Shown: one piece after another, positions 30,956 through 40,039 of the stretch | How positions within the stretch are numbered: the stretch's first letter is position 1 | How the letters are laid out: each line of letters starts with the position of its first letter | Source of the DNA: Lacrimispora xylanisolvens | GTDB taxonomy: Bacteria; Bacillota; Clostridia; Lachnospirales; Lachnospiraceae | Direction: 5' to 3' | Length of the DNA stretch: 64,000 nucleotides | Assembly: GCA_017084465.1 (NCBI GenBank) | Contig: CP070896.1 | Span: forward strand, 4,763,501 to 4,827,500 | Notes under the pieces: model-generated | Seen by the model: the letters and a program-made list of their open reading frames with translations, nothing else | Told to the model about the DNA's origin: nothing | Databases searched by the model: none | Made by a program: the position numbers and the translations under genes

Positions 30956-30985
30956 TTGACACAGGCAATATGCCTGTGTTATTTT
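30956..30985 (+). promoter_or_regulatory. Promoter of sugar locus 3
   Basis: TTGACA at 30956-30961; the -10 is best read as TATTTT at 30980-30985 (18-bp spacer). It lies between the two operator copies. Confidence 0.65.
30959..30979 (+). promoter_or_regulatory. Perfect palindrome inside the promoter spacer
   Basis: ACACAGGCA, three bases, TGCCTGTGT: 9-bp perfect arms covering the space between -35 and -10. It differs from the LacI-type palindromes, so a second regulator may bind here. Confidence 0.6.
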
Positions 30986-30995
30986 ATATCCGTAG

Positions 30996-31009
30996 GTTAT
31001 GCGCATAAC
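30996..31009 (+). promoter_or_regulatory. LacI-type operator, downstream copy
   Basis: Second exact copy of GTTATGCGCATAAC, 57 bp centre to centre from the first and about 25 bp before the start codon. The paired arrangement suggests looping or double occlusion. Confidence 0.8.
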
Positions 31010-31034
31010 TAAAATATAAGGGAGGACTATCAAA

Positions 31035-32289
31035 ATGAAACGTAAAATCACTGTAATGGGAACTATGGTTGTGTTGGCTTTAACTTCTGTGGTACTGGCC
31101 GGATGCGGGAAGAAAGAAAAAGAGATAGAATTTTTTTCATCCCAAATCAGAAAATGCAGCTGTCCTGCAATCCTTCGTAGATACGTTCAATCAGGAGCAT
31201 ACGGACAGTGGTGTAAAAATCGTATTAAATACACCTGCCGATCCTGGAACCGTATTAAAGACCAGGCTGGCGAAAAATGATGTTCCGGATATCATGGCAT
31301 TGGGCGGTGATAATAATTATACAGAGGTACAGTCGGCTGGTGTGCTGGCAGATTTAAGCGGTGAAAGTTATATAGATGGCATTCAGGAATCTTATATGCA
31401 GATGGTTTACGATGTACAGAAGGGAAAAGAAGCAATCCCTTATGCAGTCCCCTATGCGGCCAATGCCTCCGGTGTACTCTATAACACAGATAAGTTTAAA
31501 GAACTGAATCTGGAGATACCAAAGACCTGGGATGAATTTATGAAGGTGGTCAAAACGATTGAAGATGCCGGAGAGGAACCGTTTTTATTCACCTTTAAAG
31601 ATGCCTGGACCGGACTTTGTCCATGGAACAGTATGGCACCTGACCTGCAGCCAAAAGGATTTACCGATGAACGGCGTGTAGGGACAACAACCTTTGCAGC
31701 CACCCATCAGGAAATTGCAGAAAAATATCTGGAATTGTTAAAACATGCACAAAAGGATTTTATGGGAACCACCTATGATGATGGCAATAAGGCATTTGCC
31801 AATGGAAAAGGTGTTATGATGATCAATGGAAACTGGGCGATTAATCAGTTTACCAATGCGAATTCCAGTTTTCATGTAGATATGTTTGCCCTCCCTGCTT
31901 CCAATGATCAGTCAAGGAATTATGTGACCTCCGGTGTAGATGTGCTGTTTTGTGTTAATAAAGATTCTAAAAACCTGGATATTGCAAAGGAATTCCTGGC
32001 ATTTTTACTGGAGAAGAAAAATGCCCAAACCTATATCGAGAATCAGTTTGCATTCTCGGCAGTAAAAGGTATTGAACAGACTGATGCTCGTGTGGCAGGT
32101 GTGAAAAAGGATATCGAAAATGGAAAGGTGGCAAACTTCCCCGATCATTATTATCCAATGGCGTTTAATCTTTCTGCCATTTTATCAGAATATTCTTTAA
32201 ACTATGTAAATGGAATGGATGATGCAAAAAATAGTGCGGCTTTTCTTGCTGATTGCGATAAAAAATATGATATAGCCAATGTAGAATAG
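31035..32289 (+). CDS. Sugar ABC substrate-binding lipoprotein, CUT1 (one frameshift)
   Basis: After repair, about 417 residues with lipobox VLAGC (Cys24). Family 1 sugar-binding signatures: DVPDIMALGGDNNYTE, YAVPYAANASGVLYNTDKFKE, NGKGVMMINGNWAINQF and the late LDIAKEFLAFLLEKKNAQTY. The frame breaks early, in the seven-T run at 31131-31137; six Ts restore EIEFFHPKSENAAVLQSFVD. A GGGAGG site precedes the ATG. The next genes are two permeases and a GH31 enzyme, so the ligand is probably an alpha-linked oligosaccharide. Confidence 0.88.
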
Positions 32290-32305
32290 CAGATGAGGCC
32301 TTAAA

Positions 32306-33181
32306 ATGAAAAAGGAAAAAATATCAGTAGATCTAATTTATTTTATCATCGTAGGAGTCATGGCAGGATTATTTTTCCTGTTTCATACCGTATCCTTTCT
32401 GAAGGGCGTTTTTTACAGCTTTACAGACTGGAAGGGTTACGGTGCCTGGAATTTTGTTGGATTGCGCAATTATTTGCAGATTTTCCGGGATGGTGACACC
32501 ATTCACGCGTATGAATTTACGTTTCAATTTGCAATTATCTGTACCATACTGGTGAATGTCATCAGCCTGGCTCTGGCCTGTGCCTTAAATGCAAATATCC
32601 GGTTCAAGGACTTTTTAAAAGGTGTTTACTTTCTACCGTATATGCTTGGAAGCATCATCGTGGGCTTCATCTTCAACTTTATTTTTGCAAATTTGATTCC
32701 GGCGCTGGGGCAGACCCTGGGCATAGAATGTCTTAGCGTAAATATTCTGGGGACCACCAGTGCAATCTGGGGAATCGTTATAGTCACCATATGGAGTGGC
32801 TGTGCATTTAATACGCTGATTTACATATCCGGTCTCCAATCTGTTGACACAGATGTATATGAGGCAGCAGCATTAGACGGAGCGAATGGTTTCCGAAGAT
32901 TTTCCAGGATTACGTTTCCGTTGCTGGCACCATCCTTTACCATTAATATGGTTCTTGCGGCCAAAGGCTATCTGATGGTATACGATCAGATTATGGCAAT
33001 GACAGATGGTGGTCCGGGAACTACCACTACTTCAATCGCAGTATTGATCTATAAAAAGGGATTTGGAGGAGGTCAGTTTTCCTACCAGATGGCCAATGCA
33101 GTCGTATTATTCCTCGTTGTCGTCGCCGTTTCTGTATTCCAATTAAGAATTCTGGAGAAAAGGGAGGATAAAATTGGATGA
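32306..33181 (+). CDS. Sugar ABC transporter permease, MalF-like
   Basis: A 291-residue protein with six predicted helices. The EAA loop YEAAALDGANGFRRFSRITFP and the MTDGGPGTTTTSIAVLIYKKG segment are typical of CUT1 MalF-like subunits. It overlaps the next permease by four bases (ATGA), which indicates coupled translation. Confidence 0.92.
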   Translation: MKKEKISVDLIYFIIVGVMAGLFFLFHTVSFLKGVFYSFTDWKGYGAWNFVGLRNYLQIFRDGDTIHAYEFTFQFAIICTILVNVISLALACALNANIRFKDFLKGVYFLPYMLGSIIVGFIFNFIFANLIPALGQTLGIECLSVNILGTTSAIWGIVIVTIWSGCAFNTLIYISGLQSVDTDVYEAAALDGANGFRRFSRITFPLLAPSFTINMVLAAKGYLMVYDQIMAMTDGGPGTTTTSIAVLIYKKGFGGGQFSYQMANAVVLFLVVVAVSVFQLRILEKREDKIG

Positions 33182-33999
33182 AGCGTAAATCAAATGATTT
33201 CGTGACAGTGCTGTTGCTAGTGGGCGCATTGATCATCATACTGCTTCCCCTTTATCTGACATTAATAATTGCAATTAAAGATCCGTCAGATATGAATCAG
33301 GTGCTGGCTCTGCCAAAGAAAATCAGACTGCAGAATTTTTCTGATGCATGGAATATGACACAATACCCGCGTAAGTTCTTTAATACTTCATTTATCACAT
33401 TGATAAACCTGATGTTTACGTTGATTACCAATTCTTTTGTAGCGTATGCCATAACACGAAACAGAAAAAAACATGTGTTTTTCGGCATCATGTATTACTA
33501 TTTTGTCAGTGCCATGTTTATCCCTTTCTGTGTCATAATGCTTCCTCTGGTAGTACAGATTAATTATTTCCACCTGGATAATATTTTTGGAATTACATTT
33601 TTGTATATTGTATTTGGGTTACCAATGAATACCTTTATTTACAGCGGGGCGGTAAAAAGTATTCCTGAAGCCCTTGATGAAGCAGCAAAAATAGATGGAG
33701 CGAATCCGCTTCAAATATTCACTTATGTAATTTTTCCCGTATTAAAACCAACTACGGCAACGGTTGCCATCCTTTCCTTTATGTGGACGTGGAATGACTT
33801 CACCATGCCCCTGGTATTATTAAGTGATAAGAATCAACAGACTTTGCAGCTGGCTCAGTTTGTGTTTAAGAGTCAGTTCTCTGTAAATTACAATCTTGCA
33901 TTTGCTTCCTACCTGATGGTGATCGTGCCGATTTTAATTGTGTATCTGTTCTGCCAAAAGTGGATCATGAACGGCGTCGTGGCAGGAGCAGTAAAATAA
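33178..33999 (+). CDS. Sugar ABC transporter permease, MalG-like
   Basis: A 273-residue membrane protein, six helices, EAA loop DEAAKIDGANPLQIFTYVIFP and the C-terminal KWIMNGVVAGAVK of CUT1 permeases. Pairs with the upstream subunit; the glycoside hydrolase gene follows 38 bp later. Confidence 0.92.
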   Translation: MKRKSNDFVTVLLLVGALIIILLPLYLTLIIAIKDPSDMNQVLALPKKIRLQNFSDAWNMTQYPRKFFNTSFITLINLMFTLITNSFVAYAITRNRKKHVFFGIMYYYFVSAMFIPFCVIMLPLVVQINYFHLDNIFGITFLYIVFGLPMNTFIYSGAVKSIPEALDEAAKIDGANPLQIFTYVIFPVLKPTTATVAILSFMWTWNDFTMPLVLLSDKNQQTLQLAQFVFKSQFSVNYNLAFASYLMVIVPILIVYLFCQKWIMNGVVAGAVK

Positions 34000-34036
34000 G
34001 TGCAGAATATCAAATGAATTATGAGGAGTAAAGGAT

Positions 34037-36031
34037 ATGATAAAGAGATATACATATGGAACACCTTTCCAGACAGAAGCAGTAGTAAAGAACATTATTT
34101 CAGAAAATGAACTATGCCCTTATGAGCAGAAGGGGGATTCGTTGATCTTTCGCTTTGATATGGAAGAAAACGATATCGTCTACGGGCTTGGGGAGCAGGT
34201 GCGGGGTATCAATAAACGGGGCTGGAAATATATCAGCAATTGCAACGATGATCCGCTCCATCAGGAAGATAAACATAGTCTGTACGGAGCACATAATTTT
34301 TTTGTATTAAAGGGAAAAAGAGCTGTTGGCATTTTTGTGGATTTTCCAGGAAAAATAACCTTCGATGTTGGTTTTAGCAGGCTGGACGAAATCCGAATCA
34401 TCCCGGAAAGAACAGATCTGGATATCTATGTAATAGATGGAGAATCTGTTTCTTCTATAATAAAAGAATTTCGTCAGCTGATCGGACGGAGTTATATTCC
34501 ACCATTATGGGCATTTGGATACGGTCAGAGTCGTTGGGGATATAAGACGGCAGATGAGGTAAGAACTGTGGCAAAACGGTACAGGGAAAATAACATCCCC
34601 ATCGACAGTATCTATCTGGATATTGACTATATGGAACGATATAAAGATTTTACGGTAGATAAAAAGGCATTTGCAGACTTCCCGGCCTTTGTTAAAGAAA
34701 TGAAGGAGCAGAAAATCCATCTGGTTCCGATTATTGATGCAGGTGTAAAGATCGAGCCTGGATACCAGGTCTATGAAGAGGGGGCAGCCAACAATTATTT
34801 TTGCAAGGACGAAGACGGCAATGATTTTGTAACGGCAGTATGGCCGGGAAGGACTCATTTTCCAGATGTTCTCAATGAAAAAGCAAGAGAATGGTTTGGT
34901 GATAAATACAAATATCTCATGGATCAGGGAATTGAGGGATTCTGGAATGATATGAATGAGCCTGCCATATTCTATACCGATGTGCATTTGAAAGAAGTCT
35001 TTGAGGAAATTGAGCTGTTTAAGCAGAACGATAATATGGATTTAAACGATTGGTTTGCATTCCAGGATCTGATCAAAGGAATTCCGAACAGTGAAGAGGA
35101 CTATAAACGGTTCTACCACAACGTTCATGGAAAAAAGGTACGACACGACCAGGTACATAATCTGTATGGCTATTATATGACGAGAGCAGCCGGAGAAGCT
35201 TTTGAAAAGTATGAACCGGACAAACGGATTCTGATGTTTTCCAGATCGTCTTATATTGGGATGCACCGTTATGGCGGTATATGGACCGGTGATAATAAGT
35301 CCTGGTGGTCTCATCTGCTTTTGAATATTCAAATGATGCCTTCTTTAAATATGTGCGGAATTCTTTATACCGGTGCAGATATAGGAGGCTTTGGATCGGA
35401 TACAACAGAAGATCTGGTTAAACGATGGCTGGCATTTGGTGTATTCACACCGCTTATGAGAAATCATTCTGCTCAGGGGACCAGAGAACAGGAGTTGTAT
35501 CAGTTTATAGGGACAGAAGGCATGAAAAAGCTAATTGAAGCAAGATACCGGCTGCTTCCATATCTCTACAGTGAATATATGAAGGCAGCTCTAGAAGATG
35601 AGCTTTACTTCCGTCCGTTGTCCTTTGATTACCCGGATGATGAGATGGCTGTACGATCAGAGGATCAGCTTATGGTAGGAGAGAGTGTGATGATTGCGCC
35701 TGTCTATACACAGAATGCGAAAGGTCGGAATGTATATCTGCCCGAAGATATGAAGATGATTACGCTGGGAGAAGGAGAAGAGCTTGATGGTACTGTCTTA
35801 GAGAAAGGCTGGCATTATATTGATGTTCCTATGGATTCCATTGTGTTTTTCCTTAGACCGGATCATATCTTACCGCTGTCAACAGGAGGTGAAAATGTAG
35901 AAGAAGTTGATTTTGAAAATCTGCAGGTGGTTTCCTATGTGAAGACTGAGGCAGTTTATCAGTACTATCATGATGATGGTTGCGGGAAGGATTATCAGAA
36001 TCCGGAAAATTACCGGTTAATCCGGGCATAG
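34037..36031 (+). CDS. GH31 alpha-glycosidase
   Basis: A 664-residue cytoplasmic enzyme without signal peptide. GH31 landmarks are the nucleophile region GFWNDMNEPAIF (Asp near residue 304), the acid/base region GGIWTGDNKSWWSH (Asp near 418), and GADIGGFGSDTTEDLVKRW. It removes terminal alpha-linked sugars from imported oligosaccharides by a retaining mechanism. Alpha-glucosidase is most likely, with alpha-xylosidase or a related activity possible. It ends the LacI-controlled operon and is followed by a strong terminator. GAGGAGTAAAGG precedes the ATG. Confidence 0.92.
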   Translation: MIKRYTYGTPFQTEAVVKNIISENELCPYEQKGDSLIFRFDMEENDIVYGLGEQVRGINKRGWKYISNCNDDPLHQEDKHSLYGAHNFFVLKGKRAVGIFVDFPGKITFDVGFSRLDEIRIIPERTDLDIYVIDGESVSSIIKEFRQLIGRSYIPPLWAFGYGQSRWGYKTADEVRTVAKRYRENNIPIDSIYLDIDYMERYKDFTVDKKAFADFPAFVKEMKEQKIHLVPIIDAGVKIEPGYQVYEEGAANNYFCKDEDGNDFVTAVWPGRTHFPDVLNEKAREWFGDKYKYLMDQGIEGFWNDMNEPAIFYTDVHLKEVFEEIELFKQNDNMDLNDWFAFQDLIKGIPNSEEDYKRFYHNVHGKKVRHDQVHNLYGYYMTRAAGEAFEKYEPDKRILMFSRSSYIGMHRYGGIWTGDNKSWWSHLLLNIQMMPSLNMCGILYTGADIGGFGSDTTEDLVKRWLAFGVFTPLMRNHSAQGTREQELYQFIGTEGMKKLIEARYRLLPYLYSEYMKAALEDELYFRPLSFDYPDDEMAVRSEDQLMVGESVMIAPVYTQNAKGRNVYLPEDMKMITLGEGEELDGTVLEKGWHYIDVPMDSIVFFLRPDHILPLSTGGENVEEVDFENLQVVSYVKTEAVYQYYHDDGCGKDYQNPENYRLIRA

Positions 36032-36101
36032 GCTTCAACTAACCGGAAGTTCTAAACCATGTCGCATTTTTTCATTTATCTATCGATATCTTTATGTAAA
36101 A

Positions 36102-36140
36102 AAAATCCCACATCACAAAACTGTGATGTGGGATTTTCTT
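36102..36140 (+). terminator. Bidirectional terminator between GH31 and tRNA-Trp
   Basis: A perfect 15-bp stem (AAAATCCCACATCAC with GTGATGTGGGATTTT), 6-base loop. T-rich downstream on the plus strand, and nine Ts downstream on the minus strand, so it can end both the GH31 transcript and the tRNA transcript. Confidence 0.9.
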
Positions 36141-36193
36141 GACTTAATGCTATTGCCATGATTGATTCAGGATTTTTTACGATAATAACTTAG

Positions 36194-36264
36194 CAGGGGA
36201 AGAGGGGCTCGAACCCCCATTTACGGTTTTGGAGACCGTTGCTCTACCATTGAACTATTCCCCT
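36194..36264 (-). tRNA. tRNA-Trp (anticodon CCA)
   Basis: The minus strand folds into a cloverleaf: acceptor stem AGGGGAA with TTCCCCT, discriminator G, anticodon stem ACGGT/ACCGT with loop CTCCAAA (anticodon CCA), and T-arm with GTTCGAG. The 3' CCA is not encoded. Confidence 0.95.
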
Positions 36265-36301
36265 AGATGGTTGAATTACCTGCTCACCCGAGCACTTTGA
36301 A

Positions 36302-36330
36302 AGTATAGCATAGAACATTTTATATTGCAA
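36302..36330 (-). promoter_or_regulatory. Promoter of tRNA-Trp
   Basis: Minus-strand TTGCAA and TATACT with a 17-bp spacer, 38 bp upstream of the mature tRNA 5' end. Confidence 0.75.
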
Positions 36331-36688
36331 CAGTTTTTTTTGAAAAAAAATAAAAAATTTGAGACTTAACAAACTGAACTTTCCACATTTTTTTCATTTA
36401 AGAGAATAAAAAAAAAATAATTCTGCTGTTCATAAATAATTGTTTGTGGTAGAATGAATTTATTAATCCGCTTAAATGCCAGGCGGTTTGTTTGGCGTTT
36501 TTTGATAAAAAAAATTTATCATAAAAAAATAGTGAAATTGAATTATGAAAAAAAAGGCAATGCAAAGAAAATTCCTTCTAAATAATTTGTCTTAGTAAAA
36601 AAATGCTTAATTCTCATAGGCCTTTTTTTTATGGGAATTACAAATAATGCACAAAAAATATGCAATATAATCTTATATGAAACAGAAT
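36331..36688. other. AT-rich gap with several inverted repeats
   Basis: No convincing coding frame. It holds homopolymer A and T tracts, a TAGAAT box near 36450, a CCGC/GCGG and TGCCA/TGGCG hairpin pair followed by six Ts (36477-36503), a TGATAAA/TTTATCA palindrome (about 36503-36521), and AATTCTCAT/ATGGGAATT (36609-36639). A short untranslated RNA ending near 36503 is possible but weakly supported. Confidence 0.4.
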
Positions 36689-36717
36689 TTGACAAATGAC
36701 GTCAAACATGTTATAAG
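36689..36717 (+). promoter_or_regulatory. Promoter of the HPr-like gene
   Basis: TTGACA, 17 bp, TATAAG. The spacer contains the palindrome TGACGTCA. Confidence 0.8.
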
Positions 36718-36752
36718 TACTTCATAGCAATTATAGAAAAGGGAGTCTGCTC

Positions 36753-36995
36753 ATGAAACAGTTTAAGATTATATTGCCAACAGTTGCTGAGGCCAAAATG
36801 TTTGTTGCTGCTGCTTCCAGGTGTAATTTCGACATAGACGTATTTTACAATCGAGTGATTATTGACGCAAAGTCTATATTAGGTGTTTTAAGCTTGGATT
36901 TATCCCAGATTCTTACTGTCCAGTTAAACGGAGCAGATGCAGAATTTGAAAAATACTTAAAAAAATTAGCTCCGGAAAACAGCTCAGCAGCATAA
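36753..36995 (+). CDS. HPr-like protein lacking the phosphorylatable histidine
   Basis: An 80-residue protein, HPr-sized. The segment DAKSILGVLSLDL matches the Ser46 region of HPr (KSIMGVMSL), and the C-terminal NGADAEFEKYLKKL fits the last helix. At the place of the GIHARPA active site it has PTVAEAKMFV, so His15 is absent and PTS phosphotransfer is not expected. This recalls Crh of Bacillus, a CcpA cofactor phosphorylated only on serine. A regulatory role in carbon control is inference. It is transcribed alone from a strong promoter and ends at a terminator. Confidence 0.85.
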   Translation: MKQFKIILPTVAEAKMFVAAASRCNFDIDVFYNRVIIDAKSILGVLSLDLSQILTVQLNGADAEFEKYLKKLAPENSSAA

Positions 36996-37013
36996 ACAAT
37001 AAAGCAACGAAAA

Positions 37014-37054
37014 AAGAGGGAATTGCATCCATATGGTATGCAGTTCCCTTTTTT
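37014..37054 (+). terminator. Terminator after the HPr-like gene
   Basis: GAGGGAATTGCAT pairs with ATGCAGTTCCCTT (one G-U) followed by TTTTTT. Confidence 0.88.
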
Positions 37055-37095
37055 CATAGATCGACGGATTATATTGATAAGAAGGAGGAACCGGA

Positions 37096-39495
37096 ATGGA
37101 GCAGGAAGAAAAAAAGATCTTAAGCATATCCGTCAGGAATCTGGTAGAATTTGTGCTGCGTTCCGGAGACCTGGATAACCGCCATAATTTTGCTGCAGAG
37201 AAGAATGCCATGCAGGAAGGCAGCCGGATTCACAGAAAGATTCAACGCCGAATGGGAGCGGATTATAAAGCCGAGGTAACGTTAAAACATGTGGTAGAAG
37301 AAGATCAGTTTCAGATTCTGGTGGAAGGCAGAGCGGATGGGATCATTGACAAACCGGACGAGCTGATCATAGATGAAATCAAAGGAATCTATATGGATTT
37401 GTCTTATCTGGAGGAGCCCTTTCCCGTTCATCTGGCACAGGTCATGTGTTACGGATACTTTTACTGTTTTGATAAGCAGAGGGACGGAGCAGTCATGCAG
37501 GTGACCTACTGTAATATAGAGACAGAAGAGATCCGCCGCTTTCAGACGGAGAAATCCTTTGAAGAACTGGAGACCTGGTTTAGGGACTGATTCATGAATA
37601 TGTGAAATGGGCCAGGTATTTATACAGTCATGGAATCAGAAGAGATGAGTCAATCCGGGAACTGGAGTTTCCATATCCCTACCGCCAGGGACAGCGGGAA
37701 TTGGCGGTATCGGTTTTCGCAGCATTCAAAGAAAAAAAAAGGAATTTGTTTATTCAGGCTCCCACCGGAATCGGGAAGACTCTTTCCACAGTTTTTCCGG
37801 CTGTTAAATCTATTGGAGAGGGGCTGGGGGATAAGCTCTTTTATTTGACGGCAAAAACAATTACAAGGGGAGTTGCGGAAGAAACCTTTGATATTTTAAG
37901 GGAAAAAGGACTTTATTTCAGTACTGTCACCCTTACAGCCAAAGAGAAACTCTGTTTTCTGGAAAAGCCGGATTGCAATCCCGATTCCTGTCCCTATGCC
38001 AAGGGACATTTTGACCGGGTAGGTGATTGTGTCTATGATATCATTCACAACGAATTTGGTATTACCAGAGATGTAATATTGGAGTATGCAAAAGAATTTC
38101 GTGTCTGTCCTTTTGAATTGTGCCTGGATATCAGCAACTGGGTGGATGGGGTGATCTGTGATTATAATTATGTTTTTGACCCTGATGTCCGGTTGAAACG
38201 ATATTTCTCAGAAGGGATCACTGGAGAGTATTTATTTTTGGTGGATGAGGCACATAATCTGGTTCCAAGAGCCAGGGAAATGTACAGTGCAGCCATCTGG
38301 AAAGAGGACTTTCTTCTTATTAAAAAGATTTTAAAGCCCATGAACGAAAAAATAGGCCGTTTGCTTGACCGGTGCAACAAAGAACTGCTGGAAATGAAAC
38401 GCCAGTGTGAGGGGTATCGCATTTTGGAGGACGTCCGTTTCTTTATTACCAGTGTCATGAGTTTATTTGGGGAAATGGAACTGTTTATGGAGAAAAATTC
38501 CGAATTTGGAGACAGGGATCTGGTACTGGATTTCTTCTTTGATTTAAGGAAGTTTCTTAACATTTATGACCGGCTTGATGAGAATTACAGGATCTATACA
38601 GAGCTCATGTCCGACGGGCGCTTTATGCTAAGGTTTTTTTGCGTAAACCCGTCTAAGAATCTCCAGGAGTGTCTGAAAAAAGGAAATAGTACCGTGTTTT
38701 TTTCAGCAACCCTTCTTCCGGTTTCCTATTATAAGGAACTGCTAAGCGGAGATCAGGAGGAATATGCTGTTTATGCCCATTCACCCTTTGATCAGGATAA
38801 GCGCCTTTTGATGGTAGGAACCGATGTGAGCAGCCGTTACACAAGAAGAAACAAGAGCGAATACCGGAAGGTGGCAGATTACATCAGTAAGATCGTATCT
38901 GCGAGAAAAGGAAATTATATGGTTTTCCTTCCATCTTATCAGTATTTAAAAGAAATAGAGACTATTTTGCCGGAACGGATCTGCGATGGGGACTCTGTTA
39001 CCTGTTATGCACAGGCATCTCATATGAACGAGCAGGAAAGAGAGTCGTTCTTAATGGAATTTTCCCAGAGAGCGGGATGATTCCTTTGTAGGACTTTGTG
39101 TGATGGGAGGTGTCTTCTCCGAAGGAATTGATTTAAAGGAGGAGAGACTGATTGGGGTGATCATCGTGGGGACCGGACTCCCTATGGTCTGTACGGAACA
39201 GGAGATTTTGAAAAATTACTTTGAAGAAAAGTCGTCGAAAGGTTTTGATTATGCTTATCAGTATCCTGGCATGAATAAGGTCATGCAGGCTGCCGGAAGA
39301 GTAATCCGTACAGACAGGGATGAGGGGATCATTGCCCTTTTAGACGAACGTTTTACCCGGCCTGAATATCAGGCGTTGTTTCCCAGAGAATGGGACAGCT
39401 TTTATGAAGTGAAATTAAAAAGTGCGAAAGAGGTTGCCAGTCAGTTCTGGGTCAGCCGGTTAGTGGAGGAGAAAGAGGATGAAAAACACACTTAG
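37096..39495 (+). CDS. PD-(D/E)XK nuclease fused to a DinG/XPD-type helicase (two frameshifts)
   Basis: After repair, about 799 residues. The N-terminal 165 residues look like a Cas4/AddB-type nuclease: VEGRADGIID followed by LIIDEIKG gives the D...ExK pattern. The rest is a superfamily 2 XPD/DinG helicase: Walker A QAPTGIGKT (about residue 225), four cysteines likely holding an Fe-S cluster (KLCFLEKPDC, SCPYAK, GDCVYD), DEAH box VDEAHNLV, and late motifs GGVFSEGIDL and QAAGRVIRTDRDEG. Frame breaks: one C too few near 37587 and one base too many near 39061-39075. A role in DNA repair or replication restart is likely. Confidence 0.85.
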
Positions 39496-39989
39496 ATTAA
39501 GACCGTATTAAAAAAGAAGATGGAACGTATCTGTTAAACTGGCTCACAGACCGCCGTATGCTTGGTATGTGGTGCAGAGATCATTTTTCATTTCCACTGT
39601 CAGCTGATCAGCTGGAGCGGTATCACAATGAACTGGAAAAGGATTCCCGTTCCTTTGGTTTTACCGCGTTAAATGAAAAGGGTATTCCGGTGGGGAGCTT
39701 CCGTATGTCCAGAGTGGATTATGAAAAGAAGAGCGTTCACCTTGGTTTCATCGTCATTGACCAGAGTCTGCGTGGGCAGGGACTGGGAGGACAGATGGTT
39801 TCTCTTGCAGTGGGTTATGCGAAAGAATTCCTGGGAATGGAACGAATCACCCTAAATGTATTTGACTGCAATCCGGGAGCAAAACGTTGCTATGAGAAAG
39901 TGGGATTTCACGAAGAGCAGTTTAAAAAAGAAGATTTTGCCTATGAAGAGGAAAAGTGGGGGATCTACCTGATGGTTTATGATAAATGA
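39479..39989 (+). CDS. GNAT-family N-acetyltransferase (one frameshift)
   Basis: After repair, about 169 residues: MKNTLRLRPYKKED, then GTYLLNWLTD. The acetyl-CoA-binding motif is SLRGQGLGGQMVSLAV, followed by LNVFDCNPGAKRCYEKVGF, typical of the RimJ/RimL type. The start at 39479 overlaps the helicase by 17 bp and has GGAGGAGAAAGAGG in front. The frame breaks at the TT at 39510-39511; one T restores it. Reading only from 39558 would miss the N-terminal strand. Substrate unknown. Confidence 0.85.
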
Positions 39990-40003
39990 AATGAAAATAA
40001 AAA

Positions 40004-40036
40004 GCTGCCGGAAGGATCAGCCGGCAGCCGGGTTTT
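40004..40036 (+). terminator. Terminator between convergent GNAT and LysR genes
   Basis: GCTGCCGG pairs with CCGGCAGC, then GGTTTTG. AAAA on the other side allows use by the minus strand too. Confidence 0.8.
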
Positions 40037-40039
40037 GTA

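Noticed and set aside
34505..34987. 160-residue minus-strand frame inside GH31
   Set aside because: Antisense to the conserved catalytic region; no family features or start signals.
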